Source of the DNA: CAZTAO01 sp964611645
GTDB lineage: Bacteria > Armatimonadota > UBA5829
DNA: 52,962 nt
Reading direction: 5' to 3'
Assembly: GCA_964611645.1 (NCBI GenBank)
Contig: CAZTAO010000034.1
Span: 1 to 52,962, forward strand
Shown here: piece by piece, positions 16,159-24,732 of the stretch
Layout of the letters: every line of letters begins with the position of its first letter
Position numbering within the stretch: the first letter of the stretch is position 1
The notes under the pieces: model-generated
What the model saw: the letters and a program-made list of their open reading frames with translations, nothing else
Database searches by the model: none
Told to the model about the DNA's origin: nothing
Position numbers and translations under genes: made by a program

Positions 16159-19100
16159 TTGCTTGTGCCCTTGCCCATCGCCGTCAGGGTGCGTAGGCGG
16201 TAAGTCTCCATGGTCTCGTGAGGGAGAGAGCGCCATATCAGGAACTGCCTGCGCAGATCGTCAAGCAGCACTTTGTTCAACCGCTGCCAGTCTTTCTGCT
16301 GGCCGGACTTCCTCACCAGCCGGATAATGACTTCATCGATCCCCTGGATATCACTGGGGGAGCTGTGGAGGTGGAAGTCCTGGGTGACTCCCAGATCGAA
16401 CGGCGCCAGAGCGACCATCGACTGCAAGCCCAACGAGCCGTCCTCTTCCACCAACTTCGTATCCTGGGCCATAAAGATACCAAGACTGGTGTCGGTGTAG
16501 TTGTCGAAGTGCTCCTTGAGGAAGCTGACCACCCCGGTGATGTCGTACTGGGAGACCGTGAATGGGAACACCATCCGGAAAACATCTCCCTCGGGGGCCG
16601 GAAGCCGCCAAGCCCGCATCACTCCCGGGTTGGCGCTCCTTGAGGCTTTGCGCGCCGGGTAGATTGCGGAGACCAGCACCGTGCACATGACCACCAGAAT
16701 TGTGACAATGGCGTTGGTGGATGAGTAGTTCATATCAGGCACCGACACGGGGGCGAAGGTCGCGATGAACGTGAGCAGCTTAAGCATGCCCTGGGCCAAC
16801 AGATACCCGCCCATTCCCCCGATAAACGCATAAACCATGGCTTCCGCGAAGAACAGTGTCGCGACATGAGGCGGGGCCAGACCCAACGCGCTGAACGTGT
16901 AGATCTCCCGCTCTCTATCGGCCACCGACCCCAGCATTGTGCCGAAGATAACCAGCGCGCCGAGGATGATCGGGAAGATCAGGTCCTTAACTCCCTTGGC
17001 CGTGAATGTTGGGGCAAGAATATGAGTGTAGGCTCCATCCGAGCGGGTGGCTATCACCGGCATCGGCAGCACCCTTGCCAAGTCTCCCGCGATGGCAGCG
17101 GAGGTCTGAGTATCCGGGGTATAGATGCAGATGGCCCTCAGGCAGGCGGCGTCGCTCTCGCCGTATCCGCTGGATGTAGGGCCCAGGGCAAGAGCCGTGT
17201 CGGCGCTTACGAATGCAATGGAGTCTGCGGGCAGCGTCCGCCAGTCCTGTTTGCGCTGAGCCACCGCAACTCCGGTGCCCTGGGCGTTGGTCTGGGACTG
17301 CCAGGTTTGGGAACCGGTCATCTCAGCGAAGTCGACCGGCGTTATGCGGCCGTTGTCGAGGTCCTTGACCGCCGACAGTCGCGTGTTGTCGAACACCCCG
17401 GCCACCCTGAGCCGCAGGCCGCACAGGACCACGGGGTCGCCGACCTTCACACCTATCCGCCTTGAAATCTCCGCAGGCAGGAAGACGCCGTTCTTTATGT
17501 TGCTGCTTCCCGGACCCAGCGCTCCCCGGAAATCCGGACGCCGGCTAATCTCCGGCTGCTCCAATCCGACTACCGCGCGCAGAGTTGTGGCCTGGCTTCC
17601 GTCCGCGCGGCTTACGACGGTGGTCTCGCCGGACATCCCTACCGGGTCTGTTCGCCAGTACCGCCCGGTGACCACGTTCTTCTCACCGTACTTCGCCCGC
17701 AGGACCTCCAGCAACTCGCCGTCGATGGTGTCCCAGTTCAGGTTGCGTATGAGCACTCCGTTATAGGACGGGCTTGGGCCCTGGAAGAAAGTGACCAGCC
17801 CGGTGGCGGTGTCGAAGGACGCGAAGTTCAGGATGGTGAAAGTGAGGAGGGTGATGGTCAAAGCTGTGAGGGCGGTGCGCAGCGGCCTCCGGCGCATTGT
17901 GGATATGCCCATGGCGACCGCCGCCATCATTGTGGAGAGGCGGGAGACGTCCGCAGTGTGGACAGTCGAACCCATCCCCTGCATCGCCTTCAGTTCCGAC
18001 TCGAACCTTTGCATTATGATGAAGATCACCAGCCCGGACAGCACCATCAACACGAACGCCAGGAATATGATGATCGGCTGAGCGGAGACAGCAAACGCCG
18101 GGTGCACGAAGAACAGTATCAGGAATGTAAGTGCAAAGAACACCCCGAACCAGGCTATCTGGCGGTATATGTTCACCGCCCCTATCAACAGCCTCTCAAG
18201 CGCGAATGCGAACGGGATTGCGAGGGCAAGCAGGATCAGCACCGCCTGGACCAGGTCGCCGAGGGCGGTCTTGGTGGAGGTGTAGACCGGGTCCTCCGCC
18301 AGATATGCCGATGCAGCCGCCGCCTCTTTCTCAGCTACTGAGTCGGTCTTCTCCGAGCCGATCAGCAAGTCCTCGGCCCGGCCGTGAAGCTCCTCCACTG
18401 AAGGGTTGACGATCCCCTTGGAGCGCAGGATGTTCAGCCGGGACTCATCCACCCGCCACATATCAAAGGCAGAGCCTACCGAAGTCCAGGGGAACTCCCA
18501 TTCGCCAAGCATGGAGAGGCCCTTGCCGAGCGCCTCGGAAGGGGAGCCTTTCCAGCCGGTCGTCTGTCCGCCGCTATGCAGGGCCACCATCGACTGCTGC
18601 CCGAAAACCTTCACGCCGTCCACGGACTGGTCGCAATACCAGTAGAGAATGCCCTCCTTGACCCCGAAGTTGGCCTTGGCCATCTCCAGGGGGCTGTTGG
18701 ATATGGCGCGCATGATGGTTGGGTCGCCGCTGATGAGGATCGGAGACACCGAAGCCTTCGGGCCAAGCAGGGCCGCTCCATAGCGTTTGCTCAGATAGGG
18801 CTTGCCGTCCTTGATGATCTCTTTCACGCACGGGAAGATCACCAGCCGCTTGTTGACGCCGACTATCTCGGCGGCGCCGCTGACTCGGGATTCCTTGGTG
18901 GATACCGCCACCACCTCCCCGCGGTCGTCGAACTTGGCGGCAAACCCCTGCACCATCGGTTCGAAGTATCCCTGGCCGACAGGGCCGTAGGCGTAGATGC
19001 CGTTGGCGTCGGTCATAAGCACCTGGAAGTGGTTGAAGCCGGGTGTTTTGACGCCCTGAAGGAATATCTCGCCGGTGATGTAGTAGCGCTGTACATTGAG

Positions 19101-21068
19101 TTGGACCACGGTGTGCGGCAGCGGCTGGTTGGGCATGGCGCTGCCGCCGGAAACTCCGACCGCGCTCACACCCTCCACGGCTCCGTTCTTGCTGACCTTG
19201 GGGTAGTGGTATATCGTGTTGGCGACGATCGACCGGCGCAGGCTCAGCCCTTCCATGCTCCCGGCCTGGTGGATCATGGCGGCTATTTCGGACGCCTGCT
19301 GCGCGATTGCAGGAGTGCGCAGACCAGCCAGAGTATCGTCCGGAGTGCCTTCCATTGGCAGTTTCTCGTGAACGGTGCCCATTGCGAGACTGTAGATGCC
19401 GTAACGACCCCCAACTTCCCCACCGTGAATGAGCGGGCCGGGCCAGAACAGCCGCGGGGTAAGGTTGCCGTCCACCGTGGCGGTGTCGAAGTGGGATACT
19501 CTCCCTGATCCAGCCAGCGACTGGTAGGCAGCCAGGAATGTGTTTTGGATCTTGCTGTAGTGGCCGGGGTTCTCGTTGCGGACGTTGCGGATGGTCGAGT
19601 CGCCACCGATCAGCAGTCCCCACCTCGGCGAACTGTCTCCCAGGAGCAGGCTGGCGTGGAGGGTGATCCAGGCGCCGTCCATGATGTCGTTGAGAGCCTT
19701 GTCGGACTTCAGGTCCTCGGCGGCTTCGCGAAGCTCGGCTCGGCGCTCTACAATATCCGCCCGGACCTTTGCGGCAGTCTGGGCAAACAGGCCCACCAGA
19801 TCCGCCTGCTTCAGCTTCTCGCGCTCATCGTGCGCGAGGGAGCGGCGGAGGTTGTTCCAGCGGTCTTTTATCTTCTGTTTCGCGGCCAGGTCTGCGGTCA
19901 CTCTTGTCAGTTCCGCCGACTGCTCACCGCTCTTCTTCAGCCTGGACTCGATCTTTCTCAGGTCTTCCATAGCGACGTTGAGCTTGAAGACGCGGTCGGC
20001 TGACTCCATCTTCAGCCTTTTGAGAAGCTCCGCGTAGACTGGCGACTGTCTGGGCGGGAGTTCGTCTTTCTGCAGTGCGGCGGCCATCTGTTCGAGGAGC
20101 TTCTGCTCATACTGCACGAACTTCTGGCGGTTCTCGGTCTTGATCTCCGGCACCTTTCGTTCCAGCGCGCGGTAGAAGGCCGACGCTCCCGCGTGCCCGT
20201 ACGCCTGGCCATCGAACCAGACTGCCAGGATGTCGCGCTTGGGCCGGTTTTTCACCAGATACCGGGTTATCTCGAGCAGCGCCGCGCAGTTGGCCGCTCC
20301 TCGCGCGCCGGGGGACAGCTCGGGAACTTCCCCGTAGGAGTCTATAGGTGTCCCCAGGACAACTATCTCCCGCCCCATCTCTTTGTTCAACACCGGGTCG
20401 GTTCCGCGGATGTAGGCTATTACGTTCCTGCCCCGAACCTGCTTCCACTGCGCCTCGCAGTGGATGGTTGCAGCAGTGGCTTCGACCAGGTCGGCTGGGT
20501 TGCCGGGATAGTAGTATCGTGGGAGGTTTGCCGGGGCATCCGTGTAGTGTGAGCGGGATGACTCGAAGCGACCATTGCGAACGAAGATCACGGCCTTCGC
20601 GCCAAGCCGAAAAGCGCGCTTCCAAGCGTCGGTGGTGTTGTAGTCCAGCACAACTATCTTGCCGCGAGGAGACCGATTGCCGTACTCCCGCAGAGTCCCA
20701 TTGTGGGCGTTTAGCAGTTGCCCGGTGATGCCTTCGGGTGGGCTTACCGGCGCTATGATGCCATCGGGCCGCATCGGCTGCAAGCGCAGTTTCTTCGATC
20801 CTGTCGGGGTCTTCAGAGTAAGGTCGCACCGCTTGACCTCGAGTTGCACTGCGGGGAACCGCTGAACCGTGACCTTGTCCGGCCTGATGGAGTTGAGCCG
20901 GCTCACAACGTAATCAGCCGCAGCGGCATTCTCTTTGGTCCCCAGCAGCCGGTGGCTGCCTCTGCACAGTGCCGCAGTATCGACAGCGATCTGGTCCGCC
21001 GAGACAGGCGCGCACAGCAGCGCGCACCCCGCGACCAGGGCCATCGCAAAGACGAGAAGCGTTGTCAT
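16155..21068 (-). CDS. Giant fusion: M28-like (ligand-less) periplasmic domain plus FtsX permease
   Basis: A 1,637-residue protein. Signal-like N-terminus (1-24), a PA-like stretch (about 105-220), an M28 aminopeptidase-like domain (about 233-305), a helical coiled-coil stretch (about 310-470) and a long periplasmic domain to about 1000. Then come four membrane helices, an FtsX/MacB core (RRRPLRTALTALTITLLTF to IYPARKASRSANP) and a cytosolic tail of about 150 residues. The M28 metal ligands are missing: His becomes Pro241, Asp becomes Gly257, and Glu-Glu becomes Gln288-Ala289. The ATG at 21068 lies within a dispersed inverted repeat and has no good ribosome site; ATG at 21044 is an alternative. 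It is probably a substrate-binding permease driven by a neighbouring ATPase. Confidence 0.8.
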   Translation of the reverse strand: MTTLLVFAMALVAGCALLCAPVSADQIAVDTAALCRGSHRLLGTKENAAAADYVVSRLNSIRPDKVTVQRFPAVQLEVKRCDLTLKTPTGSKKLRLQPMRPDGIIAPVSPPEGITGQLLNAHNGTLREYGNRSPRGKIVVLDYNTTDAWKRAFRLGAKAVIFVRNGRFESSRSHYTDAPANLPRYYYPGNPADLVEATAATIHCEAQWKQVRGRNVIAYIRGTDPVLNKEMGREIVVLGTPIDSYGEVPELSPGARGAANCAALLEITRYLVKNRPKRDILAVWFDGQAYGHAGASAFYRALERKVPEIKTENRQKFVQYEQKLLEQMAAALQKDELPPRQSPVYAELLKRLKMESADRVFKLNVAMEDLRKIESRLKKSGEQSAELTRVTADLAAKQKIKDRWNNLRRSLAHDEREKLKQADLVGLFAQTAAKVRADIVERRAELREAAEDLKSDKALNDIMDGAWITLHASLLLGDSSPRWGLLIGGDSTIRNVRNENPGHYSKIQNTFLAAYQSLAGSGRVSHFDTATVDGNLTPRLFWPGPLIHGGEVGGRYGIYSLAMGTVHEKLPMEGTPDDTLAGLRTPAIAQQASEIAAMIHQAGSMEGLSLRRSIVANTIYHYPKVSKNGAVEGVSAVGVSGGSAMPNQPLPHTVVQLNVQRYYITGEIFLQGVKTPGFNHFQVLMTDANGIYAYGPVGQGYFEPMVQGFAAKFDDRGEVVAVSTKESRVSGAAEIVGVNKRLVIFPCVKEIIKDGKPYLSKRYGAALLGPKASVSPILISGDPTIMRAISNSPLEMAKANFGVKEGILYWYCDQSVDGVKVFGQQSMVALHSGGQTTGWKGSPSEALGKGLSMLGEWEFPWTSVGSAFDMWRVDESRLNILRSKGIVNPSVEELHGRAEDLLIGSEKTDSVAEKEAAAASAYLAEDPVYTSTKTALGDLVQAVLILLALAIPFAFALERLLIGAVNIYRQIAWFGVFFALTFLILFFVHPAFAVSAQPIIIFLAFVLMVLSGLVIFIIMQRFESELKAMQGMGSTVHTADVSRLSTMMAAVAMGISTMRRRPLRTALTALTITLLTFTILNFASFDTATGLVTFFQGPSPSYNGVLIRNLNWDTIDGELLEVLRAKYGEKNVVTGRYWRTDPVGMSGETTVVSRADGSQATTLRAVVGLEQPEISRRPDFRGALGPGSSNIKNGVFLPAEISRRIGVKVGDPVVLCGLRLRVAGVFDNTRLSAVKDLDNGRITPVDFAEMTGSQTWQSQTNAQGTGVAVAQRKQDWRTLPADSIAFVSADTALALGPTSSGYGESDAACLRAICIYTPDTQTSAAIAGDLARVLPMPVIATRSDGAYTHILAPTFTAKGVKDLIFPIILGALVIFGTMLGSVADREREIYTFSALGLAPPHVATLFFAEAMVYAFIGGMGGYLLAQGMLKLLTFIATFAPVSVPDMNYSSTNAIVTILVVMCTVLVSAIYPARKASRSANPGVMRAWRLPAPEGDVFRMVFPFTVSQYDITGVVSFLKEHFDNYTDTSLGIFMAQDTKLVEEDGSLGLQSMVALAPFDLGVTQDFHLHSSPSDIQGIDEVIIRLVRKSGQQKDWQRLNKVLLDDLRRQFLIWRSLPHETMETYRLRTLTAMGKGTSK

Positions 21069-21136
21069 TCCGACCGCAGGGAGAAATCTGCTGTTAGAAC
21101 GTTGGCAAAGCAGATTCCTCGCAAGCTCGGAATGAC
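21064..21136. repeat. Inverted repeat element overlapping the M28-FtsX start
   Basis: Arms 21064-21092 and 21109-21136 are near-complementary: GTCATTCCGA at one end, TCGGAATGAC at the other, and AATCTGCT against AGCAGATT inside. A 16-base loop separates them. The minus-strand ATG chosen for the 1,637-residue protein lies in the outer arm. Elements of this kind are usually dispersed in multiple copies; only one is in this window. Confidence 0.75.
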
Positions 21137-21142
21137 AGATGC

Positions 21143-21192
21143 TCTCAGCCCTCTGCCCTCTGCCCTCTGCTCTCCGCTTTCTGCTTTCCACT
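21143..21192. repeat. Pyrimidine-rich CCCTCTG tandem
   Basis: Three head-to-tail CCCTCTG units followed by CTCTCCGCTTTCTGCTTTCC. A related stretch on the other strand lies at 6937-6966. It fills the spacer between the ABC ATPase at 21193 and the inverted repeat. I see no coding or promoter signal. Confidence 0.55.
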
Positions 21193-21948
21193 CTATTCCG
21201 TCTCATTGTCGATTGTGGCAACTTCTATCTCCACATCCTCTCGCCGCGCGATGCGCTCTACCGAGCCATCCCGAATCCATACCAGCCTGTCGCAAAGGTC
21301 CAGCATGCGCGTGTCGTGCGAGACGCAGAGTATGGTCACTCCCCGTTCCTTATTCAGCTTCTGCAGTGTGGTCAGAATCTCCCGGCCGGTGCGCAGGTCG
21401 AGGTTGCCGGTCGGTTCGTCGCACAGCAGAATCGAGGGGGAGTTCGCCATCGACCGCGCGATAGCCACCCTCTGCTGCTGACCGCCAGACATCTCTATTG
21501 GTCTGTGGAACCATCTGTCCCCCAACCCCACAAGCTCCAGAAGCTCCATTCCCCGCTCGCGGGCGGCGTCCGGGCCAACCCCCGCAAATGCCATCGGGGC
21601 TGTAACATTCTCCAGCGCGGTCATATATTGGATAAGGTTGAACTGCTGGAAGATATAGCCGATCTTCCTGCACCGCAGAAACGCCAGCTCAATGGCGGTA
21701 AGCTGCGCGACATCCACCTCATCTATAAAGACCCGCCCGCCGGATGGGCTGTCCAGGCCACCGACCATGTTGAAAAAGGTGCTCTTGCCGGAGCCGGATG
21801 GCCCCATGATCGCCATAAACTCCCCGGCGTAGATCTCGATATCCACGCTTCGGAGCGCGTGAGTTTCGATGTCACCCATCACGTAAACCTTCTGAAGCTT
21901 CACCGTGCGGATGATAACGCGCCTTTCGGCTTGCGACTGGCTATTCAA
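21193..21948 (-). CDS. MacB/LolD-type ABC transporter ATPase
   Basis: A 251-residue ATPase with Walker A GPSGSGKST, Q-loop GYIFQQFNLIQYMTA, signature IEMSGGQQQRVAIARSM, Walker B ILLCDEPTGNLD and H-loop SHD. The start is TTG at 21948, with GGAGG nine bases upstream, inside the end of the FtsX gene (eight-base overlap). It would energise the FtsX permease directly upstream, the giant M28-FtsX protein downstream, or both. MacB/LolD-type ATPases drive mechanotransmission by FtsX proteins and not classic membrane import. Confidence 0.92.
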   Translation of the reverse strand: MNSQSQAERRVIIRTVKLQKVYVMGDIETHALRSVDIEIYAGEFMAIMGPSGSGKSTFFNMVGGLDSPSGGRVFIDEVDVAQLTAIELAFLRCRKIGYIFQQFNLIQYMTALENVTAPMAFAGVGPDAARERGMELLELVGLGDRWFHRPIEMSGGQQQRVAIARSMANSPSILLCDEPTGNLDLRTGREILTTLQKLNKERGVTILCVSHDTRMLDLCDRLVWIRDGSVERIARREDVEIEVATIDNETE

Positions 21949-23416
21949 TTCGCATCGCCTCCATCGGCGCCAGGCGGGCAGCCACGTATGATGGGTAGAC
22001 GCCGGCGACTGTCGCCAGGAAGCCTCCCGTCAGGATCGAGAAACCCATCGCCGCCGCCCACGGCCCACCCGGGAATGCGCCCCAAAGCAGCCCCTTGAAA
22101 GCAAGGCCCATTCTCGCAAACCCGATCGCGCTTCCGATCAGCCCGCCTGCAAGGCCTCCGACAAGCCCCAGCAGGCACGCCTCCACCACGAAGAGCAGCA
22201 TTATGTAGCCGTCCAACGCGCCGAGGCACTTGAGGGTAGCAATCTCGCGGAAGCGCTCCGTGACCGCCATCAGCATGGCGTTGGCTATTCCGACCACGCA
22301 CACAACGCACGAAATGATCACCAGCCAGGCCATTCGCCCACCCACGCCGAGGAAACCGCCTTCAACCGTGGCGGTCTGAACCAGCGAGCGGTCCAGGAGG
22401 TCTTTGTCGGCTTTGGTCCCGGCGAGGTACATCATCCGCTCTACTGTAATATCCGAGCCGGCCAGTTTGTGCTTCTTGAGCCTTTCAACATACCACTGCG
22501 CGCCGCTCCCTTTTCGGAGCACCTTCCATAGGACCTCGGCGCTCACGTCGCCTGCCTTGAGATTGTTCTCGATGGCAATCTCGCCGCGGATGTTGGTGTC
22601 CTGAATGGTTCCCTCGAGCAGCCTGATGTCCTCGCGTTCGGCGGCGTCCAGCGCGACGGACTTGCTGGTCTGGCTGTCGAACGCGGTGAATCCCGCAGTG
22701 CGGATGGCGTCGCCAAGCTTGCCGTCCGCTTCAACAAGCGCAGAGACCAGCGGGCGGTCCCCTATGGTCCCGCCGACCTTGGCGATCGCCAGGCTTCTGC
22801 CCTGCTGTATCTTCACGGTCTGCGTTTTCAGGGCGGGCCAGGACCGCAGGAACTGGCGGAAGCTGTCCAGGGATCCAGGCACACGAACCGATTTGAGTGG
22901 CTTCAGGGATGTCTCGAACCAGGCGAAACTCTCGGGATTCTGGAGGCGGTCGAATATCGCTGCCCCCAGAGCATCACGCACAAGAATCCGCCGCCGGCCG
23001 TAGTCCAACTCGTCGAAGAACTTCAGATACTCCGCCGCCTGGACTGCCCCGCTGCGGTATGTCGCAAACTCGGTCTCCGGAAGCTCTCCCATCACCCGAG
23101 CTTCCTCCGCAATGCTATTGCCGCAGTTTGGGTCGCCCAGTTCGCGGACTATCTCCTCGATTGTGCCCGGAGCAGAAAGCCTTGCCACCCAATACGAGGC
23201 CAGCCGCTGCTGCTGGGTCCTGCGCTGAACAATCCCGGCGACTGAGCGCATGCTGATCGCTTCGCAGACGATATTCATCATGAATGCCACCGCCACGGCG
23301 ATGACCATCAGAGTCACGGCGGAGCGGAACAACCTGTAGTGGAGGTCGTTCAAGCCCATCCGAAACGTCTGGGAGAAGCCGAGCTTTGGCTGGTTTTTGA
23401 TGTCTATCGTCTTCAT
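21941..23416 (-). CDS. FtsX/MacB-type permease
   Basis: A 491-residue permease with the MacB plan. Helix 1 lies near residues 30-50 (SAVTLMVIAVAVAFMMNIV), followed by a periplasmic domain of about 300 residues. Three C-terminal helices carry the FtsX signature (VTERFREIATLKCLGALDGYIM) and the ending YPSYVAARLAPMEAMRIE. The start overlaps the PqqD stop (ATGA), and the next ATPase gene begins within its 3' end. It forms a complete exporter or mechanotransmission unit with that ATPase. No adaptor (MacA) gene is nearby. Confidence 0.9.
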   Translation of the reverse strand: MKTIDIKNQPKLGFSQTFRMGLNDLHYRLFRSAVTLMVIAVAVAFMMNIVCEAISMRSVAGIVQRRTQQQRLASYWVARLSAPGTIEEIVRELGDPNCGNSIAEEARVMGELPETEFATYRSGAVQAAEYLKFFDELDYGRRRILVRDALGAAIFDRLQNPESFAWFETSLKPLKSVRVPGSLDSFRQFLRSWPALKTQTVKIQQGRSLAIAKVGGTIGDRPLVSALVEADGKLGDAIRTAGFTAFDSQTSKSVALDAAEREDIRLLEGTIQDTNIRGEIAIENNLKAGDVSAEVLWKVLRKGSGAQWYVERLKKHKLAGSDITVERMMYLAGTKADKDLLDRSLVQTATVEGGFLGVGGRMAWLVIISCVVCVVGIANAMLMAVTERFREIATLKCLGALDGYIMLLFVVEACLLGLVGGLAGGLIGSAIGFARMGLAFKGLLWGAFPGGPWAAAMGFSILTGGFLATVAGVYPSYVAARLAPMEAMRIE

Positions 23417-23796
23417 TGCCGCTCTATCGCCAGCGTTCCGCGCTGGACAAGTGATTTCAGAAACCCCGTTACAGCCACCCGAGACTCATGAAAAGTGAGC
23501 CTGTGTCTGGCCGCGAACTCAACCACTATCTGCTCGACGCTCCGGCTGCCGTCGCAAAGCTCCAGCACCTCGGCGCCGAGGGTGTCCAAACCAACTGTCT
23601 TTCTGCCTGTTGGATGCATCACCCACTTAACCGGCGCAATCATCCACCACGGCCTTCGCAGCGGCACCGAGACCCGCGTCGCGCCGGCATCGGTAAGCTC
23701 CACCTGGGCGGCAAGGTTCCTCCGAGGTATCGCCTCCAGCATAGCGCGCCAGGAGACAACGTCAACTTCCCGTTTGTCGGCAGGCTTCTTTCTCAT
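23413..23796 (-). CDS. PqqD-like winged-helix protein
   Basis: A 127-residue protein. The C-terminal 70 residues match the PqqD fold: LDTLGAEVLELCDGSRSVEQ, then IVVEFAARHRLTF and VTGFLKSLVQRGTL. PqqD-type domains are peptide-recognition elements (RRE) in RiPP pathways, where they present a precursor peptide to a modifying enzyme. The N-terminal 50 residues are family-foreign, with an aromatic PLRRPWWMIAPVKWVM segment. The start is ATG at 23796 with GGAG eight bases upstream, sharing one base with the preceding stop (TGATG); its own stop overlaps the FtsX start. No radical-SAM or other RiPP enzyme is present, so a peptide-handling role is only a hypothesis. Confidence 0.78.
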   Translation of the reverse strand: MRKKPADKREVDVVSWRAMLEAIPRRNLAAQVELTDAGATRVSVPLRRPWWMIAPVKWVMHPTGRKTVGLDTLGAEVLELCDGSRSVEQIVVEFAARHRLTFHESRVAVTGFLKSLVQRGTLAIERQ

Positions 23797-24665
23797 CACC
23801 TATGCTCCAGGTCGCCGCAGCAGGTTAGCCTTCGGAGATCCGACTCGCCGACTTTGGACATCGGCGCAGTGATCTCGCAATGGTACAGCCTGCCGTCATT
23901 CGGGCACACCCACGCATCCGCCCGGTACTTCGGCTTTCGCCTGAACGGATTCGGAGGCCCGGGCAGCCTGCGCTCGCCCAATACCGAGCATATCTCGTGT
24001 CCGGCTTCCGAGAGCGTTGACTCCTCTTTCCTTATCACCTGGCTCGGCACCGAGGCCCGCAGCCATTGCTCAACAGAGACTTTCATCCACTCGTCCAACA
24101 TTCCTATCCGCTGAAACCGCTCCTCGCGGCGAGGGTTGTTTTCGACTCTGAACACCATACTAGCCTTGGCGGGCTGAACCGTGCATCCGGTAAGATCCAA
24201 GTCCTTCGAGGCCAGGATGTCCATGCCGAAGGCTCTCCAGCGCGCCAGACCGTCTCTCCGAACGGGCTCTTCCGAGACAGAGTCCAGTATCTTGCGCTCC
24301 AGCCCGGCATCCCTCGCCTCCGGCCACAGGAACACAAGCTCTACCAGGCACGACTCCCTCGCAAAAAACTTCCCCAGCCGGGACCTCCGCCCCTCGGCGG
24401 TCCTGCTGCCAAAACCCAGCCAACCGCCGATCTTCAGCCTGCTCAGTTCCGCCGCCGCATCGTCTTTTGAGAGGCGGCTTGTATAGTCATCCACCATCCG
24501 AGCCAGGTCAGGCTTGTTTGTGACCAGCATCCAGTTCATCTGCAGCCGGTGCTGGTATCTGTCTGCAAATGTGCAATGCCCGGACTTTGGGTCCTTGCTG
24601 TAGAGCAGCATTTCCCAATCGTCCGGTATACCGATTCTGAAGTTCCGCCAGACATATTCCTGCAT
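23796..24665 (-). CDS. Uncharacterised soluble protein coupled to PqqD-like gene
   Basis: A 289-residue protein with no signal peptide or membrane segment. It begins YVWRNFRIGIPDDWEMLLYS, predicted as beta strands, and the middle is charged and Arg-rich. The C-terminus holds YRADAWVCPNDGRLYHCEI and LRRLTCCGDLEHR, giving four cysteines that could bind metal. I recognise no family. It shares one base with the PqqD-like start and is the first gene of the tight PqqD-FtsX-ATPase run, so it probably acts in that system, perhaps as a cytosolic substrate or sensor protein. This role is inferred from position. Confidence 0.7.
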   Translation of the reverse strand: MQEYVWRNFRIGIPDDWEMLLYSKDPKSGHCTFADRYQHRLQMNWMLVTNKPDLARMVDDYTSRLSKDDAAAELSRLKIGGWLGFGSRTAEGRRSRLGKFFARESCLVELVFLWPEARDAGLERKILDSVSEEPVRRDGLARWRAFGMDILASKDLDLTGCTVQPAKASMVFRVENNPRREERFQRIGMLDEWMKVSVEQWLRASVPSQVIRKEESTLSEAGHEICSVLGERRLPGPPNPFRRKPKYRADAWVCPNDGRLYHCEITAPMSKVGESDLRRLTCCGDLEHR

Positions 24666-24667
24666 GT

Positions 24668-24716
24668 ACTCGCCTATAGCCTATGGCCTATGGCAGATAG
24701 CTACGGGCCATGGGCT
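24668..24716. repeat. Short tandem and inverted CCTATGG/GGCCAT repeats
   Basis: The spacer holds GCCTATAGCCTATGGCCTATGG followed by an inverted GGGCCATGGGCTATTGGCCAT. It fills most of the 67 bases between the OPT-like gene and the uncharacterised gene. No terminator-like T tract is seen, so read-through into the cassette is possible. Confidence 0.5.
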
Positions 24717-24732
24717 ATTGGCCATCCGCGCG

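Noticed and set aside
21150..21180. CCCTCTG tandem as a CRISPR or satellite array
   Set aside because: Only three short units with no spacers.
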